From positions 51,514,294-51,578,293 of the forward strand of contig CM055104.1 of assembly GCA_029204225.1 (NCBI GenBank): a stretch of 64,000 nt of DNA, in the 5' to 3' direction. The translations under genes and the position numbers were made by a program. Of the stretch, positions 21,074-31,560 are shown in pieces. This stretch comes from Diphasiastrum complanatum (Eukaryota; Streptophyta; Lycopodiopsida; Lycopodiales; Lycopodiaceae). Position 1 is the stretch's first letter; every line of letters begins with the position of its first letter. The notes beneath the pieces were generated by a model. It saw only the letters and a list, made by a program, of their open reading frames with translations. It had not been told where the DNA came from and made no database searches.

Positions 21074-22798
21074 CCCTTGAGCATGTGAAATTATCTGAAT
21101 CATCTATTGTTGAAACATGTTTAAATGATCTGACTTCTGAATGAGGTATGGCAAGCAGGTACATCTCTGATTTGGACAAAGGGAAAGGAATGTATCTCCT
21201 CTTCATCAAGCATGATTCAAAGACGCCTGGTGGACTCTTCGCACGCCCTGTTCTGACCAGCTACTACAAGAGCCGCTATTTCCAAGACAGATCTTACGAT
21301 CCATGGAATGTTTACACGAGTCCCACTGACACAATTCTCTGTGTTGATGCTTATCAGAGCATGTATTGTCAGCTGCTTTGTGGGTTGCTGCAGAAATCAG
21401 AGGTCCTGAGAATGGGAGCTGTCTTTGCCTCCGGCTTCCTTCGTGCTATCCGATTCCTGGAGCAGCACTGGCCAGAAATCTGCCAAGATATACGGCTTGG
21501 CCAGCTTAATGAGCGCATCACGGACTTCGCCGCTAGAAAATCTGTGATGCAACTGCTGCAGCCTAGTCCTCAGCTGGCCGACTCGATCCAAGAGGAGTGC
21601 TGCAAAGCTTCATGGCAAGGAATACTTCCTCGCCTGTGGCCAAACACTAAGTACCTTGATGTTATTGTTACAGGAAGCATGGCACAGTATATACCCACGC
21701 TGGATTTCTACAGTGGAGGCCTTCCTCTTGTGTGTACCATGTATGCTTCCTCGGAATGCTACTTCGGTATCAACCTTGAACCTCTCTGCCCCCCCTCGGA
21801 TGTCTCGTATACCTTGCTGCCCAACATGGCCTATTTCGAATTCATGCCTATGGATGACAGGCATAATTCATCAGAGCAGAATTCATGCATGAAATTATGT
21901 GACGATCAATCACAATGTGTTGCAAAGCCAGAGATTCTTGTAGATCTTGTGGATGTTGAGATTGGAAAAGAATATGAGCTTGTCATCAGCACTTATGCTG
22001 GTAAACATTTATCCCTGCATATTGCCATTTCTATATTTAGTGTTGCATTTAGATTCAGGATTATCTGCAGCTTAGCCCAATTATCTCCTTTCCAGATTGA
22101 CAAGCTGTGTTTCTCATGTAACACGGTATGGTGATGGTGGTGGCTATGCAGGAATGTATCGTTATCGAGTAGGGGACATCCTGAGAGTGACTGGATTTTA
22201 CAATTCAGCACCGCAATTCGCCTTCGTGTGCCGCAAGAATGCTATTCTGAGCATAGATGCTGACAAAACTGGGGAACAAGACCTACAGACTGCTGTCACT
22301 AATGCCACAAAAATTCTTAAAAATCGTTTTGCAAGGTTAAAGGAGTACACGAGCTACGCAGACACAGCAAAAATACCGGGACATTATGTGCTGTTTTGGG
22401 AGCTTGAAACAACTCAACCTTTGGAGGCTTGGATTATGGAAGAGTGTTGTTTGGCAGTGGAGGAATCATTGGACTCTGTCTATCGTCAGTGCAGAGTTGC
22501 AGACAAGTCCATTGGGCCACTGGAAATCAGGGTTGTGAGTGCAGGAACTTTTGATCAATTGATGGACTATGCTTTGAGCAGAGGCGCATCCATCAATCAG
22601 TACAAGGCACCCAGATGCATCAAGTCTACTGCCATCATCGACCTGCTCAATGCAAGGGTGGTCCAGAGCTACTTCAGCCCCAGGTTCCCACACTGGTCTG
22701 TTGTCAGGCCTGAGTGGGCTTTTAAGGCACATGCCAATGTCAAGAATCACCAACCTTTGTTAATGACTGTGAGCAATGAGATTCAAGCATCAAGCTAA
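20412..22798 (+). CDS. GH3: GH3 acyl-acid-amido synthetase (indole-3-acetic acid-amido synthetase type)
   Basis: GH3 enzymes adenylate a plant hormone acid and transfer it to an amino acid in the cytosol; those closest in sequence act on auxin and keep free auxin low. I read four exons: 20412-20701, 20908-21009, 21159-22000 and 22152-22798, with GT-AG introns and consistent phases, giving 626 residues (the family is usually about 580-610). All three nucleotide-binding motifs are intact: [10 protein letters not shown] at residues 97-106, YASSE at 326-330, and YRYRVGD at 414-420. The C-terminal block [20 protein letters not shown] and [20 protein letters not shown], then [14 protein letters not shown], resemble auxin-conjugating group II members more than JAR1; this is from memory of the family, so the substrate is inference. 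Intron 2 carries a long CT repeat beside its donor. No frameshift or stop was found. Confidence 0.92.
21015..21070 (+). repeat. (CT)28 microsatellite in GH3 intron 2
   Basis: A perfect CT dinucleotide run of about 56 bp starts five bases after the intron 2 donor (GTGAG at 21010) and is followed by a short C run. Confidence 0.95.
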
Positions 22799-23986
22799 GC
22801 CTACTTCATCAAAGCTCAGCTTCACAGCAGCATGCATTTCTAGGTGAGATTCTCCAGAAACCTCACTTTGATGGTAAATTCTTGAGAACAAAGGGATGTA
22901 AGTGAACTATGTCCCCTCAGTTTTGTAGAATATAATTGATTATTGCACCAAACTCAAAACATTTTTCACTCTGCATCTCTTTCAAATTTCTTGACTTTAG
23001 TGCTCATTTAAAAAAACAAAGATTATGTAACCTGTAACATATCTATTAATGTCACCCTAAAGACTTTATCAACAGTTTAAATGCTCCAGAGTGTTAAGCA
23101 CGAATCACGATACATGCTTACAGGTTGTCTTGTTCTGCAGGTCTCAAATTGGACTTTCTATCCAGGTCAGTGTCACAAATAAACAACATAAAATTTGGGG
23201 CTAGAAGTTGAATAAAAACCTGTGAGGGTACCAGATGATCTTGAGAATCTGCTTATAGATAGAGTGTCATGATATGCAATGGTGGAAAAATAGAGCTCAT
23301 TCAGAATCTCCTGAATGACAGCTGCTGGCTATTTGAATAATCAATAAAGTGCAGGTAAAACATCTCAATTTCAAAAGGTGGAGAGACTAAGCTTGCATGA
23401 TCAATGATTTTATGATGCAAAACAAGATTTACATGCCATGATGTTGAGCAACTTCTTACACTCACAAGTCATCTTAAGACACCATGCAAAATTCAGAGCT
23501 ACCAATAATATGGTTCCTCATGAGGTAGTCTTAACACCACCTTGGTCTGCTTGCCTATCATTTAACCCTTAAAATTTTTTGTTCCATTGTCAAGTTTCTT
23601 TTACAAATACATTCATTGCCAAGTTAATCACCTAAAAAGTTAAAAATCACAAGGAACCATCAATCATCCTAACAAATCAACCTTCCAATCTCAGAAGATA
23701 AAAAGGTGGTTCTAACCACATCAATAGTTTCTCCCGTGTAGCAGCCTTCAATCCAATAATTTTGTGAGATATAGCTCCATAATGTCATGATGTTGAAAGG
23801 TTGATTGCACTAAATTTGTTGGTGCACCTACATGCCATCAATGGGACTAGGTGCCTACTACTTGTCCAAGATACCCTAGTGTCATGAAAACTTATGGTCA
23901 AAGTGAGGTCTGAGGTTGATTGAGAATAGGGGCTATTGAATAGTGAATTGACCAAATTTGCTATAGTAAAGGTGACGTTTTACAAA
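22799..23986. other. 3' flank of GH3, no further gene
   Basis: Non-coding AT-rich DNA after the GH3 stop. It presumably holds the 3' UTR, with AATATAA near 22930 as a possible poly(A) signal. I see no ORF or repeat that I can name. Confidence 0.5.
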
Positions 23987-24080
23987 TGGCAACACCATTA
24001 TAGCTCACACCGAAAAATCAATAGCTTACGTAATGGCAACACCATTATAGCTCACACCGAAGAATCAGTAGCTTACGTAA
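23987..24080 (+). repeat. 47-bp tandem duplication, first pair
   Basis: TGGCAACACCATTATAGCTC begins at 23987 and again at 24034. The copies differ at about two positions. Confidence 0.9.
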
Positions 24081-24162
24081 AGTGGAGCTCAAATCACAAG
24101 ATTAATGCATGGTCCTTTCATGGGATGACATGTAGACGTAGGGAGAGAGGAGAGAGTAGACA

Positions 24163-24256
24163 AAGGAGGTAGGTGCCTTCCTATGGGATGTGTCCCATAT
24201 AAGGAGAGTAAGGAGGTAGGTGCCTTCCTATGGGATGTGTCCCATATAAGGAGAGT
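24163..24256 (+). repeat. 47-bp tandem duplication, second pair
   Basis: AAGGAGGTAGGTGCCTTCCT begins at 24163 and again at 24210. The two units appear identical. Sequence and unit are unrelated to the first pair about 80 bp upstream, yet the period is the same. Confidence 0.9.
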
Positions 24257-25009
24257 TCACACTATCTTATGGGATTGTTAGATTAGGGTGCTACATATGG
24301 CTAAGGAGATTTTGCTATCATTACATGAACTCTCAACTCCAAATAGATCCTTTGCAATAATACCTTTTTTCACTTTTCAAATATTCTATGTCCATATGGC
24401 CCAATAGTGTGTGTCCATGTATGTTGTTACGTAATGTGGCACAAACCCCCATTTTGTGAACATAGACTTTAGTTATCCATCAGGCAAGTCTAGAACTATC
24501 CAAAATTAAACTGAATAAACTATAATGCATAATGTGAACATAGATTATAGTTGCCCACAACTAAAATTTGGCTGCCTTGAGTGTTTCTCTCTCTAAAAGT
24601 TTAGCAATAATCTACAAACTGTGTAACGATAAAGAAAGAACTGAAACAGAACTGTAGAAAGTAGAAAACGAGTTCCTGACATGTCCTATATTCAAGATGA
24701 GCTACCATTATCAAATAAGGTTCTGAATCAGGTCGTAGGTGTGCCTTTGACAGGCGGGACACACTACCATTGTTCTACAACCAGACAGTCACTAGAGGTC
24801 ATAGTAGACCCGTTACTAGGCAGATCTATTGCTTAGCAGACTCTCTGTCAGGAGAGTAGCCGCACACAAGGTCAGAATCGATGCAAATAGAGAAAGAAGA
24901 GGTGCTAGTAGATCAGTAGAGACAAGGAGATTCTAGCGCTAACATTGAAGAAGTAGAATCCGAGCGCACATAGTTGGTGAAACAGTGAACATAGAGCAAG
25001 TAGATACTT
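24257..25009. other. No gene recognised
   Basis: No coding signal or known repeat was seen. The right edge meets the gypsy gag copy. Confidence 0.5.
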
Positions 25010-25912
25010 GCGCAAACATATCTGTCATTCGTCTTTTCATTGTTGGACACTCATTGATGGCGTGATTCCTCGCACAGATCGTACACTAGACATTTTCTCG
25101 AATAGGAAAAGTCTTAGCAAACTTTTCACCTGCTTTAGCACTCTTTTCATGCTGCTCTTCCAATGTTTTCATCTTCTCATCGAACTGAGACTGCATCTTT
25201 TCCAGCTGCATCTGCTGCTACTTTTGACCAAGTTTCTCAAATTTGTTAATCATCAACTCTGCTATTGCATTCGTGGATGCAATAGTGGTGAATGTTGTAG
25301 TGGTTTGCCCCACTGTATATGGCAGCATTCCAATATTTGGTTCGTCATCAGAATCTTCATCCTCCTCTCGTATTGCATCATCCATAGCATGTTGAGAAAA
25401 TGTAATCAGTTCGGCGTTTAAGCTCGCGTCTAATCCTTTTAGGTAGACCTACTAAAAACCACATGATCATGATATTGTTATCAATTAATTTGGGATCACA
25501 CTCAGATCTGAGGTGTTTAACCTAATCAATGTAATCTCGCACTCCTCTCTTTTCCATTTTAATTTTACTTAAAAGTAGAAAAGGAACTTCCATAAATTTT
25601 CTGGGTTTCAATCTTGTGATTAGGCCATTTTTAACCACTTCCCAATCCATGCGTTTTGTTTCATCTTGGTTATAAAACCAGTCTTGTGCGTCTCCAGTTA
25701 AGGCCATAGGAAATAGCTTAAGTTTATCTTGTGGAAAAACTTCGCCATAAACCTCACATGATTCCGAAAAGATTTTGAGAAATCTGACTAAATCAGATAA
25801 CCCATTATACTTTGGTATCTCTAGACGAGGTGACCTTCTAACAATAATTGGTGGAACGCTCAATTAAGATACAGGTGGTGCATTAGGTGGTCCATCACCC
25901 ATATCAGACATC
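25010..25912 (-). pseudogene. Ty3/gypsy gag, copy 2, with zinc knuckle
   Basis: Read leftwards from 25912, it begins MSDMGDGPPNAPP, meets a stop at about 25864, and continues VPPIIVRRSPRLEIPKYNGL and KLFPMALTGDAQDWFYN (the gag core) to about 25522. Past stops, the acidic segment MDDAIREEDEDSDDEPNIGM (about 25385) leads to a glutamine-rich stretch and a CCHC zinc knuckle, CTICARNHAINEC, near 25045-25085. It is the best-preserved of the three related gags in the window and shares long near-identical stretches with 8160-8826. No pol follows to the left. Confidence 0.75.
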
Positions 25913-26159
25913 TTTGCATATTACTTCAAAAAGACAATGAGATTGGATCTAGATTTTGTTGAAATTCGATGCTCATCCTCAAATCCATTCAATAATGAGC
26001 ATCCTGAAAAACAAGAACAGAAGGCTCGAATTTCTGTTCAAGGGATCAAAAAATTCAGGATCGAAGTTTTCAGAAATTTTCGATATTGAATTGACTTGAA
26101 AAATTTTATATTTTTCGAGTCAGTAGTTTTTGAGTCAGAGTATATTTTTCGATACTTCT

Positions 26160-26710
26160 TCCAAAATCAAGCTCTTTACACTTCTACTTTCGATTCATCT
26201 GATATGCTTTGGCATTCCAGATTAGGCCATTTGAATTTCAACAGTATTCAACAACTGTCGACTCAGAAACTAGTACAAGATCTACCTGTTGTTGGCAAGC
26301 CAACTTCTCTATGTGAAAGCTGTATAATCAGCAAGCATGCAAGAAGTCTGTTCTTTTTAGACTCAGTTCATACTTCCAAAGGCCTGCTCGATCTTATACA
26401 TAGCGATATCTGTGGCCTGATGCAGACTGCTTCTAAAGGGGGAGCTCTATACCTCCTAACCTTCATCGACTTCTCTCGAAGGCTGTAACCTAGTTCTTGA
26501 AGAACAAGTCAGAGGCATTCAAGTTCTTCACACAGTTCAAGGCTTCTATTGAAAATCAGACTTAAAGGAAGATTAAAGCTCTACGCACATATGGAGGGGG
26601 AGAATTTATCTCCACCAAATTTAAAGAGTTTTGTAAGGCCAATGGAATATATCAACAATTCACAACGAGCTACTCACCTCAGTCCAATGGTGTAGCTGAA
26701 CAGAAGAATC
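26160..26710 (+). pseudogene. Copia D integrase, N-terminal half
   Basis: The sequence begins with the GAG-pre-integrase motif (MLWHSRLGHLNFNSIQQL, CESCIISKHARS), whose His and Cys residues form the HHCC zinc site. The integrase core follows (LDLIHSDICGLMQTASKGGA, TFIDFSRR). After a stop near 26487 it continues as TYGGGEFISTKFKEF and YSPQSNGVAEQKN. The second catalytic Asp appears as Tyr (TYGGGEF instead of the usual D before GGGE). The reading is cut inside the codon after QKN by the foldback element. Confidence 0.8.
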
Positions 26711-27072
26711 CATTAGGGCCTTTTTTGGACTCAAAAAGGGCCTCTTCACTAATTAATTAGTGTTAATGACGACATGTGTACCAATAAAAGAGTGACAATT
26801 GAGATAGAATGGTCCATATGACATGGCACATCCAATGGCCTAGACGAAATCCCAAAATCTATCTCACCCACTAACCACACTATAACTATACTCCCCTAGC
26901 CCCTTATTGATGACAATGTCACACTCAAAAGTAAGGCCCAAATTCAAATTTTGAATTTGTGAAGGGCTGAATTTTTTTTTGCACTTCATCCGTATTTTTT
27001 TTAAGCATGTTTTGGAGAGAAAAGAGGTTGCAAATTTTTTTACATTTCATATTGAGGTTTAGATTCAAAAAA

Positions 27073-27102
27073 TGGTACAAGGGGGGTCCCCCCCTTGTAC
27101 CA
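27073..27102. repeat. Local palindrome in the left arm of FB1
   Basis: GGTACAAGGGGGG is followed at once by its complement CCCCCCTTGTACC. A mirror copy lies in the right arm at 27556-27586. Confidence 0.9.
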
Positions 27103-27555
27103 TTAAAAACAAAAAAAAAATTCAAAATGTAAGGGGGGGTTTACATCCCCCCCTCCCCTCCACGCTCCCCTACACGCCCGCCGTGCAAAACGCCTCCCTG
27201 CTCGCAAATGCCCCCCAGGCCGCTGGCCCAGCTCGCTGCCCACCTCCCTGGTTTGCCCACGCAGCAACCCATGTGCCTCCCTGCTAGCACACTCTCCCCG
27301 GGTTGCTGCCCATTTCCCTGAAGGGCCCACACAGTTGCCCGAGTGCCGGCATTGGCGCCCGGGCGACTACGTGGGCCTTTCAGGGAGATGGGCAGCGACC
27401 CGAGCCAGCGACCCGGAGGGAGTTTGCGAGCAAGGACATGGAGGTCTACGAGCAGGGATTCTACGAGGAGCAGGACAGCGGCCGTGCTGTTAGGAGCGGG
27501 GGGGGGCGAGCTGGATGTAACCCACTCCCATTGCAATTTAAATTTTTCTTTTAAA

Positions 27556-27586
27556 GGTACAAGGGGGGGTCCCCCCCCCTTGTACC
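27556..27586. repeat. Local palindrome in the right arm of FB1
   Basis: GGTACAAGGGGGG followed by CCCCCCTTGTACC, the partner of 27073-27102. Confidence 0.9.
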
Positions 27587-27917
27587 ACTTTTTAGATCTA
27601 TACCTCAAGATGAAATACAAAAAAATTTGCAACCTCTTTTCTCTCCAAAACAAGCTTAAAAAAAGTACGGATGAAGTGTTAAAAATTTCAACCTTTCACA
27701 AATTCAAAAATAAATATATATTTTTACAAGTATTGATTTTTAATCTTTCTTTATTTAAGATACTAGGTTCAAATGCAACCTATGTGACTAGGTTTTAACT
27801 CAAGCTAAACCCAAGGTGAATTGCCACATAGGACTATTAGCAAGTTAATTAATCCAGATTAGCAAATTTGTTTGGGCAAGGAAGAGGCCCTTTTTGAGTT
27901 CAAAAAGGGCCCTAATG

Positions 27918-29535
27918 GGACACTTATCGAAAGTGCCAAGAGCATGCTGGCCCATGACTCTCTTTCAAAAAAAATTTGGGCAGAAGCTGTTACTACAACC
28001 ACCTATCTACAAAATCGATCCATCACCAAAGCCTTGAATGGCAAGACACCTTATGAGGTGTGGACATGATCAAAACCATCACTCAAGAACATTAGAGTGT
28101 TTGGTTGCATCGCTTATGCTCAGATCCCTGAAGATCTCAAGAAGAAGTTGGATGACAAAATCATAAAATCAATTTTTGTTGGCTACTCCCCATATCACAA
28201 GGCATACAAGCTATACAATCTGGAACTAGAAAAATCATTCATGAGCAGAGATGTCATCTTTGTGAAAAATCCATTAATCAACCACAAGGGAAAAGCTCAA
28301 GAGGTTTCTAATCTAAGTATCGAAAAAATTTTCAATACAGGTATCGAAAAAAATTTCGATACATGTATCGAAAAAGACAACGGGATTGAAAATCAAGAAT
28401 TCGATATAAACTTAAAAAATGAGACAGGACCTTAACAGGACGAATCACATTAGGTGGTCAAGACTCAACCAAGAAGATCAAATAGACCAAGACAAGCTCC
28501 ATCCAGATTTATGGACGATGCAACCTGCCACTTCATTCAGTAACCAAACACAATATTGGAGGCAATGTCTACACCTGATGCTGATCAATGGAAAGCAGCG
28601 ATGGACACTGAATTCGATTCTCTGATAGAGAATCAAACATGGACAGTCACTGAGTTGTCAAAGGGGAGAAATCCGATTCCATGCAAATGGATATTCATGG
28701 CGAAGTACGATGCTGAAGGAAGGTTGAATCAATATAAAGCCAGGTTGGTCGCCAAAGGCTATTTCTAGATTCCAGATCCGGATTATTCCGATACATTCAG
28801 CCCAGTCGTCAAGCATGCTTCGATCCGTCTGTTACTCTCCTTTGCAGCCACAGCAAATCTCGAGGTCCATCAGATGGATGTCCAAACCGCCTTCCTCAAC
28901 GAAACCATTGAAGAGAAAATCTTTATGTCATAGTCGGAAGTATATGAGTTGAAGAATAAGCAACACCTAGTGTGCAAAATCCACAAGGCACTCTATGGGC
29001 TGAAACAGTCACCTAGGGCCTGGTTCCAAAAAAATCAACACATTTCATATTGAGAATGATTTCATTCCAAACTCAGCAGACTTTAATTTTATTTCAAGTC
29101 TGTATCAAATTTCTCCTTCATCATTACTTTCTATGTGGATGATACACTATTTTTCAGTAGCAATCTGAATTTGATGAAGGAAACGAAATGCATGTTGGCC
29201 AAGGAGTACAAAATGAATATAGGTCGAGCCCACTATTGTCTTGGAATCAAAAATTTTTGAATTTGATCCAGGTGTTTGATTTTCATCAGCCAGCAGAGAT
29301 ATCTCACAAACGTGTTGGAAAAGTATGGAATGACCAACTGCAAACCAAGTCTCTTTCCTCTAGACCCTAGACTGAAGTTGTCAAAGGAACAATCTCCTCA
29401 AATAGAGGTAGAAAAGGAGAAGATGAAGCAATATCTATTTCACTCCATCATCGGATCACTGATGTATGCAATGATTTGCACTCGACCTGACATTGCGTAT
29501 TCAATCAGTTCACTTAGCCAATTCCTATCAAATCT
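27918..29535 (+). pseudogene. Copia D integrase C-half, reverse transcriptase and RNase H start
   Basis: It resumes TLIESAKSMLAHDSLSKKIW, then NGKTPYEVW, RVFGCIAYAQIPEDLKKKLD and SYSPYHKAYKLYN-like sequence of the integrase C-terminal region. A linker with a 24-bp in-frame repeat follows. RT begins near 28560 (AMSTPDADQWKAAMDTEFDS, ARLVAKGYF), then VHQMDVQTAFLNETIEEKIF, IHKALYGLKQSPRAWF and FYVDDTLFFSSN with the YVDD motif. Then come YLTNVLEKYGMTNCKPS and GSLMYAMICTRPDIAYSISS. Several stops and frameshifts make it inactive. Confidence 0.82.
28317..28385 (+). repeat. 24-bp in-frame repeat in copia D linker
   Basis: Three imperfect copies of GTATCGAAAAAA plus a TTTCGATACA-like tail encode IEKIFNTG, IEKNFDTC and IEKDNGIE. 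Confidence 0.75.
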
Positions 29536-29540
29536 AGGTC

Positions 29541-29730
29541 TAACCCACTTGACTTTTAGGCCCTGCAACATTAAAAGTCCCACAAAAAGACGTAAATTCT
29601 TTTTATTAACTTGTAACTAATCAATTATGTATGTAATCATCGGGTTGGACTTACACACGTAGGGTGCCAAATCCCTCACACTTATTAACTATGGTTAGAA
29701 TTGCCTCGATATCTGTAAACCCTCCAATAC
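29541..29730 (-). repeat. Gypsy LTR fragment
   Basis: This segment (GGACTTACACACGTAGGGTG, CCAAATCCCTC, CTTATTAACT, GCCTCGATAT) matches about 9340-9545, the outer LTR part next to gag copy 1. It is fused to the broken end of copia element D. Confidence 0.65.
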
Positions 29731-30750
29731 TCATAAACCTTTTGAAGGGACTCTCAAGCCTCTTGGGCCGAGGTACATTCTCCTACTTTAGGAGTTCTTT
29801 GGATACATTCATTTCAATACAATGAAGGGCTAGTTTGCACCTCTTCTTGTATTTAGTGGATTCTTGAAGGTGGATAGGTTCATTCTCATTCCTACTCATT
29901 ATATCGTAAGGTCTTGCATTATAAGAATTGATTCTATTCTTAGTTTCCAAATGGAATAGTTTGATTTGTTCAACCTATCACTAGGATCCAAAAAGATAAG
30001 CATTCATGGATGCCATCCTCCTCTAAACAAGAGCTTGATATCTAAGAATGGATACACAATAGAAAAGATGCAAGTACTAGCTATCCCCCTATCTAGGGAC
30101 CTGAGAATGATCAACAAAGGAATCCTCAACAAGATGCTACTTATCTTTAGATCAATCAATTCTATTGAAAAAGATCAGAATAGTAACTAGCTTGCTTGAT
30201 GTAGAAAATTGACCCAAATTGACGACTCCTTGATCTAAACTTCACAAGGCTTTTAAAGATCCAATCCTGAGAAAAGATGATCCAAATGCACATGAATTCC
30301 ACTCTAAATCACTCTTATAAAATCAAGTTGAACCTTTATGCAAGAATCAAAACAATCTACTTTCCAAGCACAAGCTGAGTTCGAGGGGGCAACCTCTCCC
30401 ATCCCCATGTTTATTGTGCAAAGTGCTTCTGAGAGAGGAGGAACCCCAACATTAGGGTAGTCAGCCTAGAGTGCAAGAAGCAACAAAGGTACAGTTCCAA
30501 GCAGAGCAATATCAAGAAGAGTTAGGTCCAAAATTTGCACCAGACCCTAGACAAGAGAATCATTCATATGATGAGCAAGGAGTGAAAGGCACCCATGGAT
30601 GAGGAGAACTTCTGAGGCAATGTCATCTTGCTGAAGCAAGATAATAGGCAAGAGAGGAGCATTCTCATTTGAAGGATTAACCTTGAGGCCAACAAGCTAA
30701 TTGAAGTAGATATTTGCTGAGTCACCGACGATCAAGGCAAAGAAGAAGCC
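29731..30750. other. No gene recognised
   Basis: Only short ORFs occur, with no recognised domain. The longest (29966-30190, +) has no motif that I can name. Confidence 0.45.
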
Positions 30751-30755
30751 AAGGA

Positions 30756-30780
30756 GGGGAGGGGAGGGGAGGGGAGGGGA
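30756..30780 (+). repeat. (GGGGA)5 microsatellite
   Basis: Five perfect pentanucleotide units followed by a related GTGGGGAGAG. Confidence 0.9.
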
Positions 30781-30799
30781 GTGGGGAGAGTGCAATCTA

Positions 30800-31560
30800 A
30801 ACATTCACAATTGGGCTTGTATAAGAGGGTAAGCATGAAGAGTGGTAGAAGTCATTGGGTAGAATCAGGAGACAATTGGCTATTGCATGCCCCAAGTGCC
30901 TTCACCTGTAACAAGAGTCTGATAGACCTTTAAAGACAATCTACTACGATAGGTTCTTTTTGAATAGTATAATTTGAGTTGCTCCACCATGGGCTAGCCA
31001 ATTTTCAAAGGATCCAGATGTGCACATGCGAATAAGGGTTGTGAATTTTGCTTGGATGAACCAAGAGGATTTTTTCAAGGTTGTCTAGAGTGGCACCTAA
31101 GGGATGAAAAGAAGGGTAGTTCCACCCACACATGAACCTCCATTTGGGAAAAGTCTTTAATGGAAAAGTTGACAACGTACCTTGTAATGTAATTAGGATT
31201 TTTCAAAAGACGTATGGACCATAGGCTAGGACATAATTGACCTCCTATGGGCTGCTAAGCTTGAAGAGAAAAAATCCCTTTTCCAAAGCTTGAGAAACCT
31301 ATACAATGGTGTTAAACCTACTCTAGTGCACTCACCATCTTGACCCCACTAGGGGGTTTTCCCATTATATAAGCTACCAAAGAAACATTGACAAGGGGGC
31401 AATCACCAAATTGCAAGGAGTTGATTTGAAAATCACACAGCTTCAAATCATCTAATTGAAGATGAAAAACATCTCTCCAAGCAAATCGGCCATGCTTAGA
31501 GCTTTCATCAACAAAGGCACAACTAGGCAATGTGTGTGTAGATTCTTGTTGGCTCAACAA
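30800..31560 (-). pseudogene. Possible LINE ORF1 / DUF4283-like remnant
   Basis: Read leftwards, 31560-31318 is open (FAWRDVFHLQLDDLKLCDFQ, VSLVAYIMGKPPSG). Beyond stops comes YVVNFSIKDFSQMEVHVWVE followed by LPFF at about 31130-31190, whose pattern recalls the VPVWVRLP segment of DUF4283 proteins carried by plant LINEs. Sequence down to about 30880 also reads protein-like (SLKVYQTLVTGEGTWGMQ). No zinc knuckle or reverse transcriptase was found. The assignment is tentative. Confidence 0.28.

Larger units (their letters stand above)
26711..27917. mobile_element. Giant foldback DNA transposon FB1
   Basis: The termini are CATTAGGGCC and GGCCCTAATG. The outermost 37 bp match in inverted orientation at 35 positions. 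Further in, about 26950-27135 pairs with about 27535-27720 (for example GGAGAGAAAAGAGGTTGCAA on one side, TTGCAACCTCTTTTCTCTCC on the other). The GC-rich core also folds on itself around 27350 (CTGCCCATTTCCCTGA against TCAGGGAGATGGGCAG). The whole 1207 bp is therefore close to one long hairpin. Long ORFs on both strands of the core are mirror images and not evidence of a gene. It sits inside the integrase of copia element D, at a point where the host protein would read N-R-T. No target-site duplication is visible and no transposase is encoded. Confidence 0.85.
26160..29540 (+). mobile_element. Copia element D pol, split by a foldback transposon
   Basis: A single copia pol runs through 26160-26710 and resumes at 27918-29540. 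The 1207 bp between them is a separate element. No LTR was found at its left end. Its right end is truncated at about 29540 against gypsy LTR sequence. Confidence 0.8.

Noticed and set aside
21397-21864. - strand ORFs within the GH3 gene
   Set aside because: They are shadows of GH3 exon 3.
27141-27798. Long overlapping ORFs on both strands in the GC-rich core
   Set aside because: They are mirror translations of the inverted repeat arms and show no domain, so they are by-products of the foldback structure.
28317-28385. Short regularly spaced repeats as a CRISPR-like array
   Set aside because: There are only three imperfect 24-bp units without spacers, in frame inside a copia pol.
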